DNA from: Flavobacterium succinicans LMG 10402
GTDB lineage: Bacteria > Bacteroidota > Bacteroidia > Flavobacteriales > Flavobacteriaceae
Reading direction: 5' to 3'
Assembly (NCBI RefSeq): GCF_000611675.1
Contig: NZ_JATV01000004.1
Span: forward strand, 124,001-188,000
DNA: 64,000 bases
A program made the translations under genes and the position numbers. The notes below the pieces were generated by a model. That model had not been told where the DNA came from, searched no databases, and worked only from the letters and a program-made list of their open reading frames with translations. Of the stretch, positions 8,272 through 16,910 are shown in pieces. How positions within the stretch are numbered: position 1 is the first letter of the stretch; every line of letters starts with the position of its first letter.

Positions 8272-9732
8272 ATGTTTTTACGTTTTATTTACCTCGAGTG
8301 GAAAGCCTTTTTGCGTTCAGCTTCCTTTGGAACGAGCTTGGCGATGAGAATTTTAATGGGCTTTTTGATTGCTTATTTTACCTTGTTGTTTTTAGTGCTA
8401 GGCATTGGCGGTTTTTATGCCCTTAAGAAAATGAATTTAGACCCATTAGTAACGATTAATAAATTTTTGGTCTACTATTTTCTGTTTGATTTGGCCTTTC
8501 GATTAATGCTTCAAAAAATCCCAGTGCTCAACATTCGTCCTTTACTGGTGTTACCGATTAAGAGACCTACGATTGTGCATTTTTCTCTAGGAAAGACAGC
8601 CTTATCTTTTTTTAATATTTTGCACGCTTTTCTTTTTATTCCTTTGAGTGTCGTTTTGATTTATGAAGGGTATGATGTGGCATCTGTAGTGTATTGGCAT
8701 TTGGGTGTTTTTGCCTTGGTGTACATCAATAATTTTTTGAACATTATATTGAGTAATAAAGACCAATTATTTGGTGTTTTTCTTGCGATTCTTGCAGTGC
8801 TCGGTGGATTACAATATTACGGTTATTTTGATGTAACGCTATACAGTGCTCCGTTTTTTGAGGCTTTATTTCATACTGTAGGAGTGTTTCTTATTCCACT
8901 TGTAATCTTAGGATTGTTGTACTATTATACCTTTGTTTATTTCAAAAACGAATTATATCTCGATGCTGGTTTGGCAGTAAAAGGTGAAATCGCTAAAACC
9001 GAAGATTTTACTTGGTTGAATCAATTTGGAACTTTGGGTACCTTTTTAAAGAACGACATCAAGTTAATCAAAAGAAACAAACGTTCTAAAACAACGGTTC
9101 TTATGAGTGTGCTGTTTTTGTTTTATGGATTGATTTTCTTTGGCAATCCAACACAACCTGAAGTAATGTACATTTTTGCAGGAATTTTTGTTTCGGGTGG
9201 TTTTTTATTCACATTTGGCCAGTTTGTACCGAGTTGGGATAGTTCGTATTATCAATTAATGATGACGCAAAATATTCCGTATCGTGGTTATTTGAATTCC
9301 AAATGGTGGTTAATTGTAATAGCAACTTTTGCTTCTACGATTTTGGCTAGTTTCTATCTTTATTTTGGGTGGCAAGTGTATTTGACCATTGTAGCTGGTG
9401 CGATTTACAATATTGGAATCAATTCACATCTGGTGTTGTTGGGAGGGGCTTTTACCAAAACACCTATTGATTTAACCCAAAGTAAAGGTGCTTTTGGTGA
9501 CAAAAAAGCGTTCAATGTCAACACCATGTTGCTTTCGATTCCAAAAATGGTGTTGCCCTTGCTTTTGTATGCCTTAGGGAAATATTTTGGCGGACAAGCA
9601 TTAGGTTTGGCCCTTGTTGCTCTTGCAGGAGTGATTGGCTTTGCCTTGAGAAACTGGGTATTCCTTCAAATTGAAAAAATTTACAAAAGAGAAAAATACA
9701 AAACCATTGCGGCTTACAAACAAAAAAGCTAA
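8272..9732 (+). CDS. DUF5687 family protein (ABC exporter permease)
   Basis: 486 residues with about ten or more hydrophobic segments spread over the whole length. The N-terminus MFLRFIYLEWKAFLRSASFG and the central FLKNDIKLIKRNKRSKTTVLMSVLFLFYGLIFF are typical of the DUF5687 family of Bacteroidota, which resembles ABC-2 type permeases. It acts in the cytoplasmic membrane. The next gene, 50 bases downstream, encodes an ABC ATPase, so the two should form an exporter; the substrate is unknown. The ATG at 8272 gives a start just before the conserved FIYLEWK. The short spacer to the ATPase is a pyrimidine-rich stretch (ctaacctctaactttt) of a type also seen in the atpB-atpE spacer. Confidence 0.85.
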   Translation: MFLRFIYLEWKAFLRSASFGTSLAMRILMGFLIAYFTLLFLVLGIGGFYALKKMNLDPLVTINKFLVYYFLFDLAFRLMLQKIPVLNIRPLLVLPIKRPTIVHFSLGKTALSFFNILHAFLFIPLSVVLIYEGYDVASVVYWHLGVFALVYINNFLNIILSNKDQLFGVFLAILAVLGGLQYYGYFDVTLYSAPFFEALFHTVGVFLIPLVILGLLYYYTFVYFKNELYLDAGLAVKGEIAKTEDFTWLNQFGTLGTFLKNDIKLIKRNKRSKTTVLMSVLFLFYGLIFFGNPTQPEVMYIFAGIFVSGGFLFTFGQFVPSWDSSYYQLMMTQNIPYRGYLNSKWWLIVIATFASTILASFYLYFGWQVYLTIVAGAIYNIGINSHLVLLGGAFTKTPIDLTQSKGAFGDKKAFNVNTMLLSIPKMVLPLLLYALGKYFGGQALGLALVALAGVIGFALRNWVFLQIEKIYKREKYKTIAAYKQKS

Positions 9733-9782
9733 TTAAAACAAAAACACTTCTAACCTCTAACTTTTAACCTCTCACTTCTCAC

Positions 9783-10478
9783 ATGATACAAGTACAAAAC
9801 CTTTCAAAATCATACAACGGAACCACCGTATTAAAAATAGATCAATTAGAAATTCCAAAAGGAGAAAGTTTTGGATTGGTCGGAAATAATGGTGCTGGAA
9901 AAACCACTTTTTTCAGTTTACTACTTGATTTAATTCACCCAACCACTGGTGCCGTTATTAATAATGGTGTTCAAGTGAATACCAGCGAAAGTTGGAAACC
10001 TTTTACGGGTTCCTTTTTGGACGAAAGCTTTTTGATTGGGTATTTAACCCCCGAGGAATACTTTTATTTCATTGGAGATTTACGCGGACAAAACAAAGCC
10101 GATGTGGATGCTTTATTGGCAAAACACGAAGAGTTTTTTAATGGCGAAATCCTAAAAAACAAAAAATACTTGAGAGACTTGTCTAAAGGAAATCAAAAGA
10201 AAGTTGGGATAATTGCGACTTTAATTGGCAATCCCGAGGTCGTTATTTTAGACGAACCTTTTGCCAATTTAGACCCAACGACCGTAAACCGATTGAAAAA
10301 AATCATCAAAGAATTGGCGCAAAATCCAGACGTAACCGTTTTAGTTTCTAGTCACGATTTGTTGCATACCGTTGAAGTTTGTAACCGAATTGTCGCTTTG
10401 AATAAAGGAGAAGTAGTGAAAGATATTCAAACATCAACCGAGACTTTAGCCGAGTTGGAAGCGTTTTTTGCGGTTTAA
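9783..10478 (+). CDS. ABC transporter ATP-binding protein
   Basis: 231 residues, a single nucleotide-binding domain. Walker A is GNNGAGKTT (34-42), the signature is LSKGNQ (133-138), Walker B is VVILDEP (153-159) followed by the D-loop NLDP, and the switch histidine lies in SSHD near 189. It hydrolyses ATP to drive the DUF5687 permease encoded just upstream. The short single-domain form and the pairing with one large permease gene fit an ABC-2 type exporter. Substrate unknown. Confidence 0.93.
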   Translation: MIQVQNLSKSYNGTTVLKIDQLEIPKGESFGLVGNNGAGKTTFFSLLLDLIHPTTGAVINNGVQVNTSESWKPFTGSFLDESFLIGYLTPEEYFYFIGDLRGQNKADVDALLAKHEEFFNGEILKNKKYLRDLSKGNQKKVGIIATLIGNPEVVILDEPFANLDPTTVNRLKKIIKELAQNPDVTVLVSSHDLLHTVEVCNRIVALNKGEVVKDIQTSTETLAELEAFFAV

Positions 10479-10546
10479 ATTCGAATATTTCAAAAAGAAA
10501 CGTATTTTTACCAGTCATTATACTAAAATGATGTTTTTCAAGTTAA

Positions 10547-13180
10547 ATGATAAAACGTTTCCTATTGAAGACTACCGGTTGTAAGCCTATTTTTATCCTA
10601 CTTTTTTTCGTTTTCTTGATAGCTTGTTCTACCAAGAGAAATACTTTTTTGGCCAGAAATTCGCACGCCTTGAGTACTAAATATAATATTTTGTACAACG
10701 GTCAAATTGGCTTAGACAAAGGAATAAATGGGCTTACATCGGGTAATAAAGATAATTTTTGGGAGTTGTTACCTATTGAAAGAATGCAGCTTTCAGAGAG
10801 TACAACAGCTGAAGACAAACCCAAAAATACCGATTTTGAATTGGCCGAAACCAAGGCCACCAAAGCCATTCAAAAACACTCGATGAACATTGGTGGGCGA
10901 GAGGTCAATTATCAAATGGACAAAGCCTATCTTTTGCTTGGGAAAGCGCGTTATTACGACCAGCGTTTTGTACCAGCTTTAGATGCTTTCAACTATATAT
11001 TATACAAATATCCCGAAAGTGATAAAATATACGAAGCTAAAGTCTGGCGCGAAAAAACCAATATGCGCTTGGGCAACGATGCTTTAGTGGTAAAAAACAT
11101 TAACAAATTACTCAAAGACGAGGAATTCAAAGACCAACCTTTTGCAGATGCCAATGCACTTTTGGCTGAAGCCTTTTTGAATTTAGAACAAAAAGATAGC
11201 GCCGTTGCAAAACTCAAAATCGCGGTAGATTATACTAAAATAAATGAAGAAAGAGCTCGTTATCGCTTTATCTTGGGACAATTGTATCAAGAATTAGGAA
11301 AAAGAGACAGCGCGCTTTTTTGCTACGATGCGGTAATTGATATGAATCGTAATGCTAAGAGAGAGTACATTATTCAGTCCTACGCTCGAAAAGCCCAATT
11401 ATTTGATTACGAAACTGGTGACCCCAATGCTTTTGTAGCCATTTATAACGAATTAATGGAGGATCGTGAGAACCGCCCTTTTTTAGATGTGATTTACCAC
11501 AATATGGGATTGTTTTATGACAATTATAAGAAACCAGATTCAGCGGTTATTTTTTACAAAACATCTTTGAAAAACCAGCCAAAAGAACCTTATTTAACGG
11601 CATCCAATTATAGAAATATAGGCAATATTTATTTCAAGGCGACGGATTATACTTTGGCAGCCAAATATTATGATAGTACTTTAGTAAAGCTTAATCCTAA
11701 AACGAGAGAGTTTTATAAAATTCAAAAAAAGCGTAAAGATTTAGACGAGGCCATTCGATTAGAAACAAGTACGAAAAGAAACGATAGTATTTTGAAGGTT
11801 TTGGCTTTTAGCCCGACAGAGCGAGAGGACTATTTTGGGAAATATATTGTCACAATCAAAAAGCAAGATTCTATTAAACGAGTTGAGGCTGAAAAGCAAA
11901 AGCAAAAGTTAGCGAATATTGAACGTAATTTATCGGCTTCTTCCTCTGATCCTTCCGTAGTTCCTACGGGTCCTGGATTGCCAAACAAAAATGCATTTTT
12001 GCCTCCAAGCGACACTCAACAATCCGAATCAACCAACACGTTTTATTTTTACAACCCGAAAACGGTAGCTTTTGGTAAAGTTGAATTCAGAAAAACTTTC
12101 GGGAACCGTGCTTTGGTCGAAAACTGGATGTTTTCATCGGTCAAAAAGGGAGCAACAAACACCTCTGTTGAAGAGACAGCAGACACTGAAATTGTTGTAG
12201 AGAAAGCCGTGGAAGATCCCCGCTACACTTTGGCCTATTATTTAGAGCAATTACCAGTTTCTGCTTCAGCTATGGATAGCATCAATCGAGAACGTAATCT
12301 TGGGTATTATCAATTGGGAGTAGTTTACAAAGAAAAGTTTAAAGAATATGAATTAGCAATTGGTAAACTAGAACAGTTGCTTACTTTTCAGCCCGAAGAC
12401 AAGTTGATTCCGCCCACGCTTTATAATTTGTATAAGATGTACGAAAGCAAGGCTACTTTACAAGCGGAGAGAGTAAAAAAAGCTATAACAGCACAATATC
12501 CTGATTCTAGATACGCAAGAATACTCAATGATCCAACTTTTGATAGCTCAAAGGATAAAGAATCTCCTGAGAACACCTATAAAATGTGTTATGAATGGTT
12601 TAAGGAAGATAAGTTTTCGGAGGTAATTCAGCGGTGCAATCAAATGATTGAACAGTTAACCGGAGAGGAAATAGTAGCCAAATTTGAGCTGCTCAAAGCT
12701 AATACTTTGGGTAAAATAAAAGGATTGCCAGCTTACAAAGAAGCGATGCAATATGTTGCCGTTACCTACGCGGCTACCGAGGAAGGAAAAACAGCTGGCG
12801 ATATTGTGAGCACTCAGATTCCTATTTTGGAACGTATGGCTTTTAGCACAGTGGAGAGTAAAAACTGGAAAGTTATTTTTAGAATTCCAATCGAAGATTA
12901 CAAGCAAGAACAAGCCATAGAGCAGTGGATTAAAAATTTTGTAGCCAAGGAAAATCTTGAAAATTTGTATTACACTTGCGATAATTATACCGACACGGAA
13001 CGTATCATTTGTTGGCATGGTTTTACTTCTCAATGGTATGCCAATGATGTATCGGTAATTTTTAATAAAACAGGTTCGCCCTCAGAGATCCAAAAAGCGA
13101 TTCCGATTAGCAACGAAAATTATTCGATTGTGCAAATGAAGAAAAATTTAGACTCGTATTTAGTTCCCAAAACACCCTAA
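10547..13180 (+). CDS. sprE: Type IX secretion system / gliding motility lipoprotein SprE (PorW)
   Basis: 877 residues. The N-terminus has a signal peptide with a lipobox (FLIAC, cysteine at 27), so the protein is a lipoprotein. Most of the length is TPR-like helical repeats, for example YLLLGKARYYDQRFVPALDAFNYILYKYPESDKIYEAKVW and AKYYDSTLVKL. Length, lipobox and opening (ACSTKRNTFLARNSHALSTKYNILYNG) match SprE of Flavobacterium johnsoniae and PorW of Porphyromonas gingivalis, which are needed for type IX secretion and gliding. It is expected to link periplasmic or membrane parts of the machine. A bactofilin gene follows after 4 bases, then the ATP synthase genes, so sprE heads a mixed gene cluster. 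Confidence 0.9.
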   Translation: MIKRFLLKTTGCKPIFILLFFVFLIACSTKRNTFLARNSHALSTKYNILYNGQIGLDKGINGLTSGNKDNFWELLPIERMQLSESTTAEDKPKNTDFELAETKATKAIQKHSMNIGGREVNYQMDKAYLLLGKARYYDQRFVPALDAFNYILYKYPESDKIYEAKVWREKTNMRLGNDALVVKNINKLLKDEEFKDQPFADANALLAEAFLNLEQKDSAVAKLKIAVDYTKINEERARYRFILGQLYQELGKRDSALFCYDAVIDMNRNAKREYIIQSYARKAQLFDYETGDPNAFVAIYNELMEDRENRPFLDVIYHNMGLFYDNYKKPDSAVIFYKTSLKNQPKEPYLTASNYRNIGNIYFKATDYTLAAKYYDSTLVKLNPKTREFYKIQKKRKDLDEAIRLETSTKRNDSILKVLAFSPTEREDYFGKYIVTIKKQDSIKRVEAEKQKQKLANIERNLSASSSDPSVVPTGPGLPNKNAFLPPSDTQQSESTNTFYFYNPKTVAFGKVEFRKTFGNRALVENWMFSSVKKGATNTSVEETADTEIVVEKAVEDPRYTLAYYLEQLPVSASAMDSINRERNLGYYQLGVVYKEKFKEYELAIGKLEQLLTFQPEDKLIPPTLYNLYKMYESKATLQAERVKKAITAQYPDSRYARILNDPTFDSSKDKESPENTYKMCYEWFKEDKFSEVIQRCNQMIEQLTGEEIVAKFELLKANTLGKIKGLPAYKEAMQYVAVTYAATEEGKTAGDIVSTQIPILERMAFSTVESKNWKVIFRIPIEDYKQEQAIEQWIKNFVAKENLENLYYTCDNYTDTERIICWHGFTSQWYANDVSVIFNKTGSPSEIQKAIPISNENYSIVQMKKNLDSYLVPKTP

Positions 13181-13184
13181 TAAT

Positions 13185-13577
13185 ATGTTCTCCAAAAAAG
13201 AAAAACAGCCCTACACAGATTTACTCGGAAAAACTAATAGAATTGTTGAAGCTACCCAAATTAAAGGGGATATTTTTTCGGCCGCCGATTTTAGATTGGA
13301 TGGTGAATTGATTGGAAATTTTACCTCTAATGGCAAGCTTGTTATTGGTCCAACGGGCAAAGTAGTAGGCGATGTGGTTTGTAAGAGTGCCGAGATTGAA
13401 GGCGTTTTTAAAGGCAAATTGATGGTAGCTGAATTGTTGAATTTAAAAGCAACGGCTACAGTAGAAGGCGAAGTTGTCATAGGGAAATTAGCCATAGAAC
13501 CTGGGGCTATTTTTACGGCCAATTGTGTGATGAAAATACCCGAAACTAACACATCTGATGGCACCGATTCCAAATAA
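13185..13577 (+). CDS. Bactofilin family polymer-forming cytoskeletal protein
   Basis: 130 residues. The core (about 20-120) is a regular beta-helix pattern with repeated hydrophobic-Gly turns: IKGDIFSAADFRLDGELIGNFTSNGKLVIGPTGKVVGDVVCKSAEIEGVF. This is characteristic of bactofilins, which polymerise without nucleotide and often sit at the membrane, shaping cells or positioning other proteins. The charged N-terminal tail is short and there is no signal peptide. The gene starts 4 bases after sprE and overlaps the next gene by 20 bases, so it is translationally coupled on both sides; a role in anchoring envelope machinery is inferred from this position. Confidence 0.9.
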   Translation: MFSKKEKQPYTDLLGKTNRIVEATQIKGDIFSAADFRLDGELIGNFTSNGKLVIGPTGKVVGDVVCKSAEIEGVFKGKLMVAELLNLKATATVEGEVVIGKLAIEPGAIFTANCVMKIPETNTSDGTDSK

Positions 13578-13785
13578 ACGCAAGCCTAATAAGTGGCTGG
13601 CCTTAATCAATATTCCTATTCAAATGGGCGTGTTGATTTTTTTGTTTGCCTATTTAGGCGATTGGCTAGACGAAAACCACCCAAGTCCAAGAATATATTA
13701 TGTCAAAATTTTAGTAATTGTCGGTGTTTTTTTGGCCATGTACAATGTGTATCGACAAGTAAATGAAATCAATAAAAATCAATAA
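13558..13785 (+). CDS. AtpZ/AtpI family small membrane protein
   Basis: 75 residues with two transmembrane helices (about 14-36 and 47-66) separated by a short polar loop (DWLDENHPSPRIYYVK). Position just before the F0 genes and the two-helix layout match AtpI/AtpZ-type proteins, which assist c-ring assembly or ion supply in F-type ATP synthase operons. The start at 13558 overlaps the end of the bactofilin gene in another frame, and the stop at 13785 directly abuts the next ATG at 13786. Confidence 0.8.
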   Translation: MAPIPNKRKPNKWLALINIPIQMGVLIFLFAYLGDWLDENHPSPRIYYVKILVIVGVFLAMYNVYRQVNEINKNQ

Positions 13786-14181
13786 ATGAATCTTAGCGTT
13801 CTAAAAAAAATAATTCCAGTTTTACTTGTAATAGGGCTTCTTTTTGTGGTACACACTTTTCTTTTTAATGTTTTAAACATCAGTACGCACTCTTTTATTT
13901 ATCCTTTGGAGGAGCTTTATTTTTGGTTTACTGTTTTTAGTATATTGGTTATCATAACTTTACTTTTGGTGCAAAATAAAAGTTTTGACAATGTTGGAAT
14001 GAGTTTTTTATTGACGACAAGCGTAAAAATGATATTTTGTTACTTGATTGTACGGCCCGTTTTACAACGCTCAAGCCCAGATAATACAATAGAAAAGCTG
14101 AACTTTTTTGGTCTATTTGTTGTATTTTTGGCCATTGAAACTTTGTTCACCATTTACCTTGTAAATGAAAAGAAAAAGTAG
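13786..14181 (+). CDS. Small membrane protein preceding atpB (DUF6168-like)
   Basis: 131 residues with four hydrophobic helices (about 8-28, 42-63, 73-92, 103-124). The arrangement is similar to AtpI of other phyla, which lies just before atpB and has four helices, but the sequence is not clearly AtpI. I recall proteins of this kind annotated as DUF6168 in flavobacterial ATP synthase loci. It probably works with the preceding AtpZ-like protein during ATP synthase assembly. It is separated from atpB by 118 bases containing a strong promoter. Confidence 0.65.
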   Translation: MNLSVLKKIIPVLLVIGLLFVVHTFLFNVLNISTHSFIYPLEELYFWFTVFSILVIITLLLVQNKSFDNVGMSFLLTTSVKMIFCYLIVRPVLQRSSPDNTIEKLNFFGLFVVFLAIETLFTIYLVNEKKK

Positions 14182-14225
14182 GGTTAAAAAAAGTTAAATT
14201 CGGTAAAAAATAATTTTTTATATCC

Positions 14226-14255
14226 TTTTGGATAATAATAAAAAATGTACATTTG
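14226..14255 (+). promoter_or_regulatory. Promoter of the atpBEFHAG operon
   Basis: TTTTG at 14226-14230 and a perfect TAnnTTTG box, TACATTTG, at 14248-14255, with 17 bases between. This is one of the best matches to the Bacteroidota housekeeping promoter in the window. It lies 44 bases before the atpB start, so the F0F1 genes have their own promoter besides any read-through from sprE. Confidence 0.7.
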
Positions 14256-14299
14256 CACCAAATTTTCAGAAACGTAATAAATAAAGATATTTAACTGTT

Positions 14300-15463
14300 A
14301 TGGTGATTTCAAACAAACCACTTCGATTTTTAGTTGCAATTTTAGTAGCCTGCCTTCCTCTATTTTCTATAGCAAATCCTGTTATCGACAGTACTAAGCA
14401 AGAGGTGGTAGCAATATCTCAAGAAGAATCAGTTGCGCATCATCCTTCAAACGATGTAGCTCATGCGGCTCCAAAAGATATTAAGTCAGAAATCAAAGAA
14501 TTCATCAATCACCACTTATTAGATTCACATTCTTTTAATTTTAATGCAAATAAAGAAACTGGAGAACACTACGGTTTTTCATTGCCAATTATTCTTTGGG
14601 ATAATGGTTTACAAGTATTTTCTTCAGCTGCATTTCACCACGGTCCTGTAGCTGATGTTGCAGAGCACAACGGAAACTTCTACAAGTTACACCACGAAAA
14701 AATTTATAAAACCGATGCTAAAGGTACACTTACTGAAGCGCACGGTCATCCAACAAATGTTCAGCCATTAGATTTGTCAATAACTAAAAGTGTAGTTGGT
14801 ATTTTGTTTGTGGCTATTTTGATGTTGGTATTGTTCTCAAGCTTAGCCAAGTCTTATGCTAAAAACGGAGGAATTGCAAAAGGAGCAGGACGTTTCTTTG
14901 AACCATTAGTAATCTATGTAAGAGACGAGATTGCTATTCCAAACATTGGAGAGAAAGGGTACAAAAAATATATGAGTTATTTATTGACGATTTTCTTCTT
15001 CATCTTTTTCTTGAACATTTTAGGATTAACTCCGTTTGGATTCAATGTAACAGGTAATATTGCAATTACTTTTTCATTAGCTATCTTGACGTATTTAATC
15101 ACAACATTTACCGCTAACAAAAATTATTGGGCACACATTTTCTGGATGCCAGGAGTACCTACCCCAATGAAATTTATCTTAGCGCCTATCGAATTATTAG
15201 GAACAATCATTAAACCATTTTCATTGATGATACGTTTGTATGCTAACATTTTAGCAGGTCACGTAGTACTGATGAGTATCATTGGGTTGATGTTTATTTT
15301 CAAAAGCTGGATTGGAAGTACTTTGTCATTCGGATTGGCATTTGCACTTTCTATTCTAGAAATATTAGTCGCGTTTCTTCAAGCGTATATCTTCACTATG
15401 TTGTCTGCTCTTTATTTTGGAGCTGGTAACGAAGAGCATCACCACGACGAAGCACACCACTAA
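14300..15463 (+). CDS. atpB: ATP synthase F0 subunit a
   Basis: 387 residues, longer than the usual 240-270 because of an N-terminal extension of about 150 residues that begins with a signal-like sequence (residues 1-25) and is rich in histidine; such extensions are typical of Bacteroidota. The membrane part has the conserved IKPFSLMIRLYANILAGH, with the essential proton-path arginine at 312. A second His-rich tail ends the protein (EEHHHDEAHH). Together with the c ring it forms the proton path of F0. First gene of the atp operon. The start ATG at 14300 follows the promoter at 14226-14255. Confidence 0.96.
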   Translation: MVISNKPLRFLVAILVACLPLFSIANPVIDSTKQEVVAISQEESVAHHPSNDVAHAAPKDIKSEIKEFINHHLLDSHSFNFNANKETGEHYGFSLPIILWDNGLQVFSSAAFHHGPVADVAEHNGNFYKLHHEKIYKTDAKGTLTEAHGHPTNVQPLDLSITKSVVGILFVAILMLVLFSSLAKSYAKNGGIAKGAGRFFEPLVIYVRDEIAIPNIGEKGYKKYMSYLLTIFFFIFFLNILGLTPFGFNVTGNIAITFSLAILTYLITTFTANKNYWAHIFWMPGVPTPMKFILAPIELLGTIIKPFSLMIRLYANILAGHVVLMSIIGLMFIFKSWIGSTLSFGLAFALSILEILVAFLQAYIFTMLSALYFGAGNEEHHHDEAHH

Positions 15464-15486
15464 AAGTTAGAAATTAGAAGTGAGAA

Positions 15487-15503
15487 GTTAGAAATTTTCT
15501 AAC
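15487..15503. repeat. Inverted repeat in the atpB-atpE spacer
   Basis: GTTAGAAA-T-TTTCTAAC, an 8-base perfect inverted repeat with a single central base, embedded in a run of ttagaa / ttctaacctc motifs. There is no T-run after it, so it is not a terminator. It could influence mRNA stability upstream of the highly expressed atpE. Confidence 0.5.
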
Positions 15504-15559
15504 CTCGAATTTCTAACCTCTAACCTCAAATTGAATGTTTAATTTTTAATATATATATT

Positions 15560-15748
15560 ATGCAAATTCCAGAAATTGTTGGATCAGGATTAATTGTTAT
15601 CGGAGCAGGTTTAGGTATTGGTAGAATTGGTGGTTCAGCAATGGACGCTATTGCTCGTCAACCAGAAGCTTCAGGTAAAATCCAAACAGCTATGCTTATT
15701 GCTGCTGCACTAATTGAAGGTATTGGTTTCGCGGCTTTATTCGCTTAA
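15560..15748 (+). CDS. atpE: ATP synthase F0 subunit c
   Basis: 62 residues, two transmembrane helices forming a hairpin. Helix 1 carries the glycine-rich packing motif (GAGLGIGRIGG), the loop has the conserved RQP (33-35), and helix 2 carries the ion-binding glutamate at residue 53 (ALIEGIGF). The residue after the glutamate is glycine rather than Ser/Thr and the helix-1 glutamine of sodium types is absent, so a proton-coupled ring is likely. It is short, lacking an N-terminal extension. It lies between atpB and atpF as expected. Confidence 0.97.
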   Translation: MQIPEIVGSGLIVIGAGLGIGRIGGSAMDAIARQPEASGKIQTAMLIAAALIEGIGFAALFA

Positions 15749-15835
15749 TTAAAAACTGAAAAACAATAGTTGCAACGGTTGGTTGTGACTATTGTTTTAA
15801 AATTAAAACATTAAAATTATATAATAGAGATAAAA

Positions 15836-16336
15836 ATGGATAAGTTAATTAATGATTTTTCGTTTGGTTTGTTTATTTGGCAAATAGTAATATTTGTTGG
15901 ATTGATTCTTTTGTTGAAAAAATTTGCATGGAAACCAATTCTTGACGCAGTAAACGAAAGAGAAGAAGGAATCAAAAATGCTTTGGAATCTGCTGAAAAT
16001 GCAAAGAAAGAAATGCAAGAATTGCAAGCAGACAACCAACGTATTTTACAAGAAGCTAGATTAGAGCGTGACAGCATGCTTAAAGAAGCTCGTGAAATGA
16101 AAGAAAAAATCGTTGCTGATGCCAAAAATGAAGCGCAAACTCAAGGTCAAAAAATGATCGAGCAAGCTAAAGCGGCTATCGAAAGCGAAAAAAATGCAGC
16201 TATGAATGAGTTGAAATTACAAGTTTCTACTTTGTCATTGAGTATTGCAGAAAAAGTATTAAAAGACGAATTATCTAACAAAGAAGCTCAAACTAAATTG
16301 GTTGAGAAAATGTTAGGAGACGTTAAATTGAACTAA
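15836..16336 (+). CDS. atpF: ATP synthase F0 subunit b
   Basis: 166 residues. One N-terminal transmembrane helix (about 8-27, FGLFIWQIVIFVGLILLLKKF) is followed by WKPILDAVNEREEGIKNAL and a long charged coiled coil. This forms the peripheral stalk linking F0 to the delta and alpha subunits. Two bases separate it from atpH. Confidence 0.96.
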   Translation: MDKLINDFSFGLFIWQIVIFVGLILLLKKFAWKPILDAVNEREEGIKNALESAENAKKEMQELQADNQRILQEARLERDSMLKEAREMKEKIVADAKNEAQTQGQKMIEQAKAAIESEKNAAMNELKLQVSTLSLSIAEKVLKDELSNKEAQTKLVEKMLGDVKLN

Positions 16337-16338
16337 TT

Positions 16339-16872
16339 ATGGCAGGTACAAGAGCAGCAATTCGATATTCGAAAGCAATTCTAGACATTGCCAATGCAAA
16401 GCAAGTAGCTGAAGCAGTGAACAATGACATGAAGTTGATAGGTGATACTATTGCTTCTAATTTGGAATTAAGCACTTTCATTCAAAACCCAACTTTAAAA
16501 GTTGAGGTTAAAGAGCAAGCGCTTTTAGAAGTATTTGCTTCAGCAAATGGCGTGACCAAAAGCTTATTTCATTTATTATTCGAAAACAAAAGATTCGAAA
16601 TTCTAGAAGGTATTGCTTCAGAATACAATAAATTATTTGATAGTATGAATGGGGTAGAAGTTGCGAATGTAACAACTGCTATCGCTATGGATGCCGCTTT
16701 AGAAGCTAAAGTATTGGCTAAAATTGCAACCCTTTCAGATAAAAAAATTCAAATCGAAAACACAATAGATCCTTCTATTATTGGAGGTTTTGTTTTAAGA
16801 ATAGGTGACAAGCAATACAATGCTTCTGTTGCTAACAAATTGCAAGTTTTAAAAAGAGAATTAAGTAACTAG
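16339..16872 (+). CDS. atpH: ATP synthase F1 subunit delta
   Basis: 177 residues with the N-terminal helical domain typical of the delta/OSCP family (RAAIRYSKAILDIANAKQVAEAV) and the C-terminal IDPSIIGGFVLRIGDKQYNASVANKLQVLKREL, which holds the conserved GG(F/x)xxRIGD motif. It sits on top of F1 and joins it to the b stalk. It starts two bases after atpF and is followed after 38 bases by atpA. Confidence 0.95.
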   Translation: MAGTRAAIRYSKAILDIANAKQVAEAVNNDMKLIGDTIASNLELSTFIQNPTLKVEVKEQALLEVFASANGVTKSLFHLLFENKRFEILEGIASEYNKLFDSMNGVEVANVTTAIAMDAALEAKVLAKIATLSDKKIQIENTIDPSIIGGFVLRIGDKQYNASVANKLQVLKRELSN

Positions 16873-16910
16873 TTTTATCACACATTTAAGTGTCTAAATT
16901 ATAAAGTAAG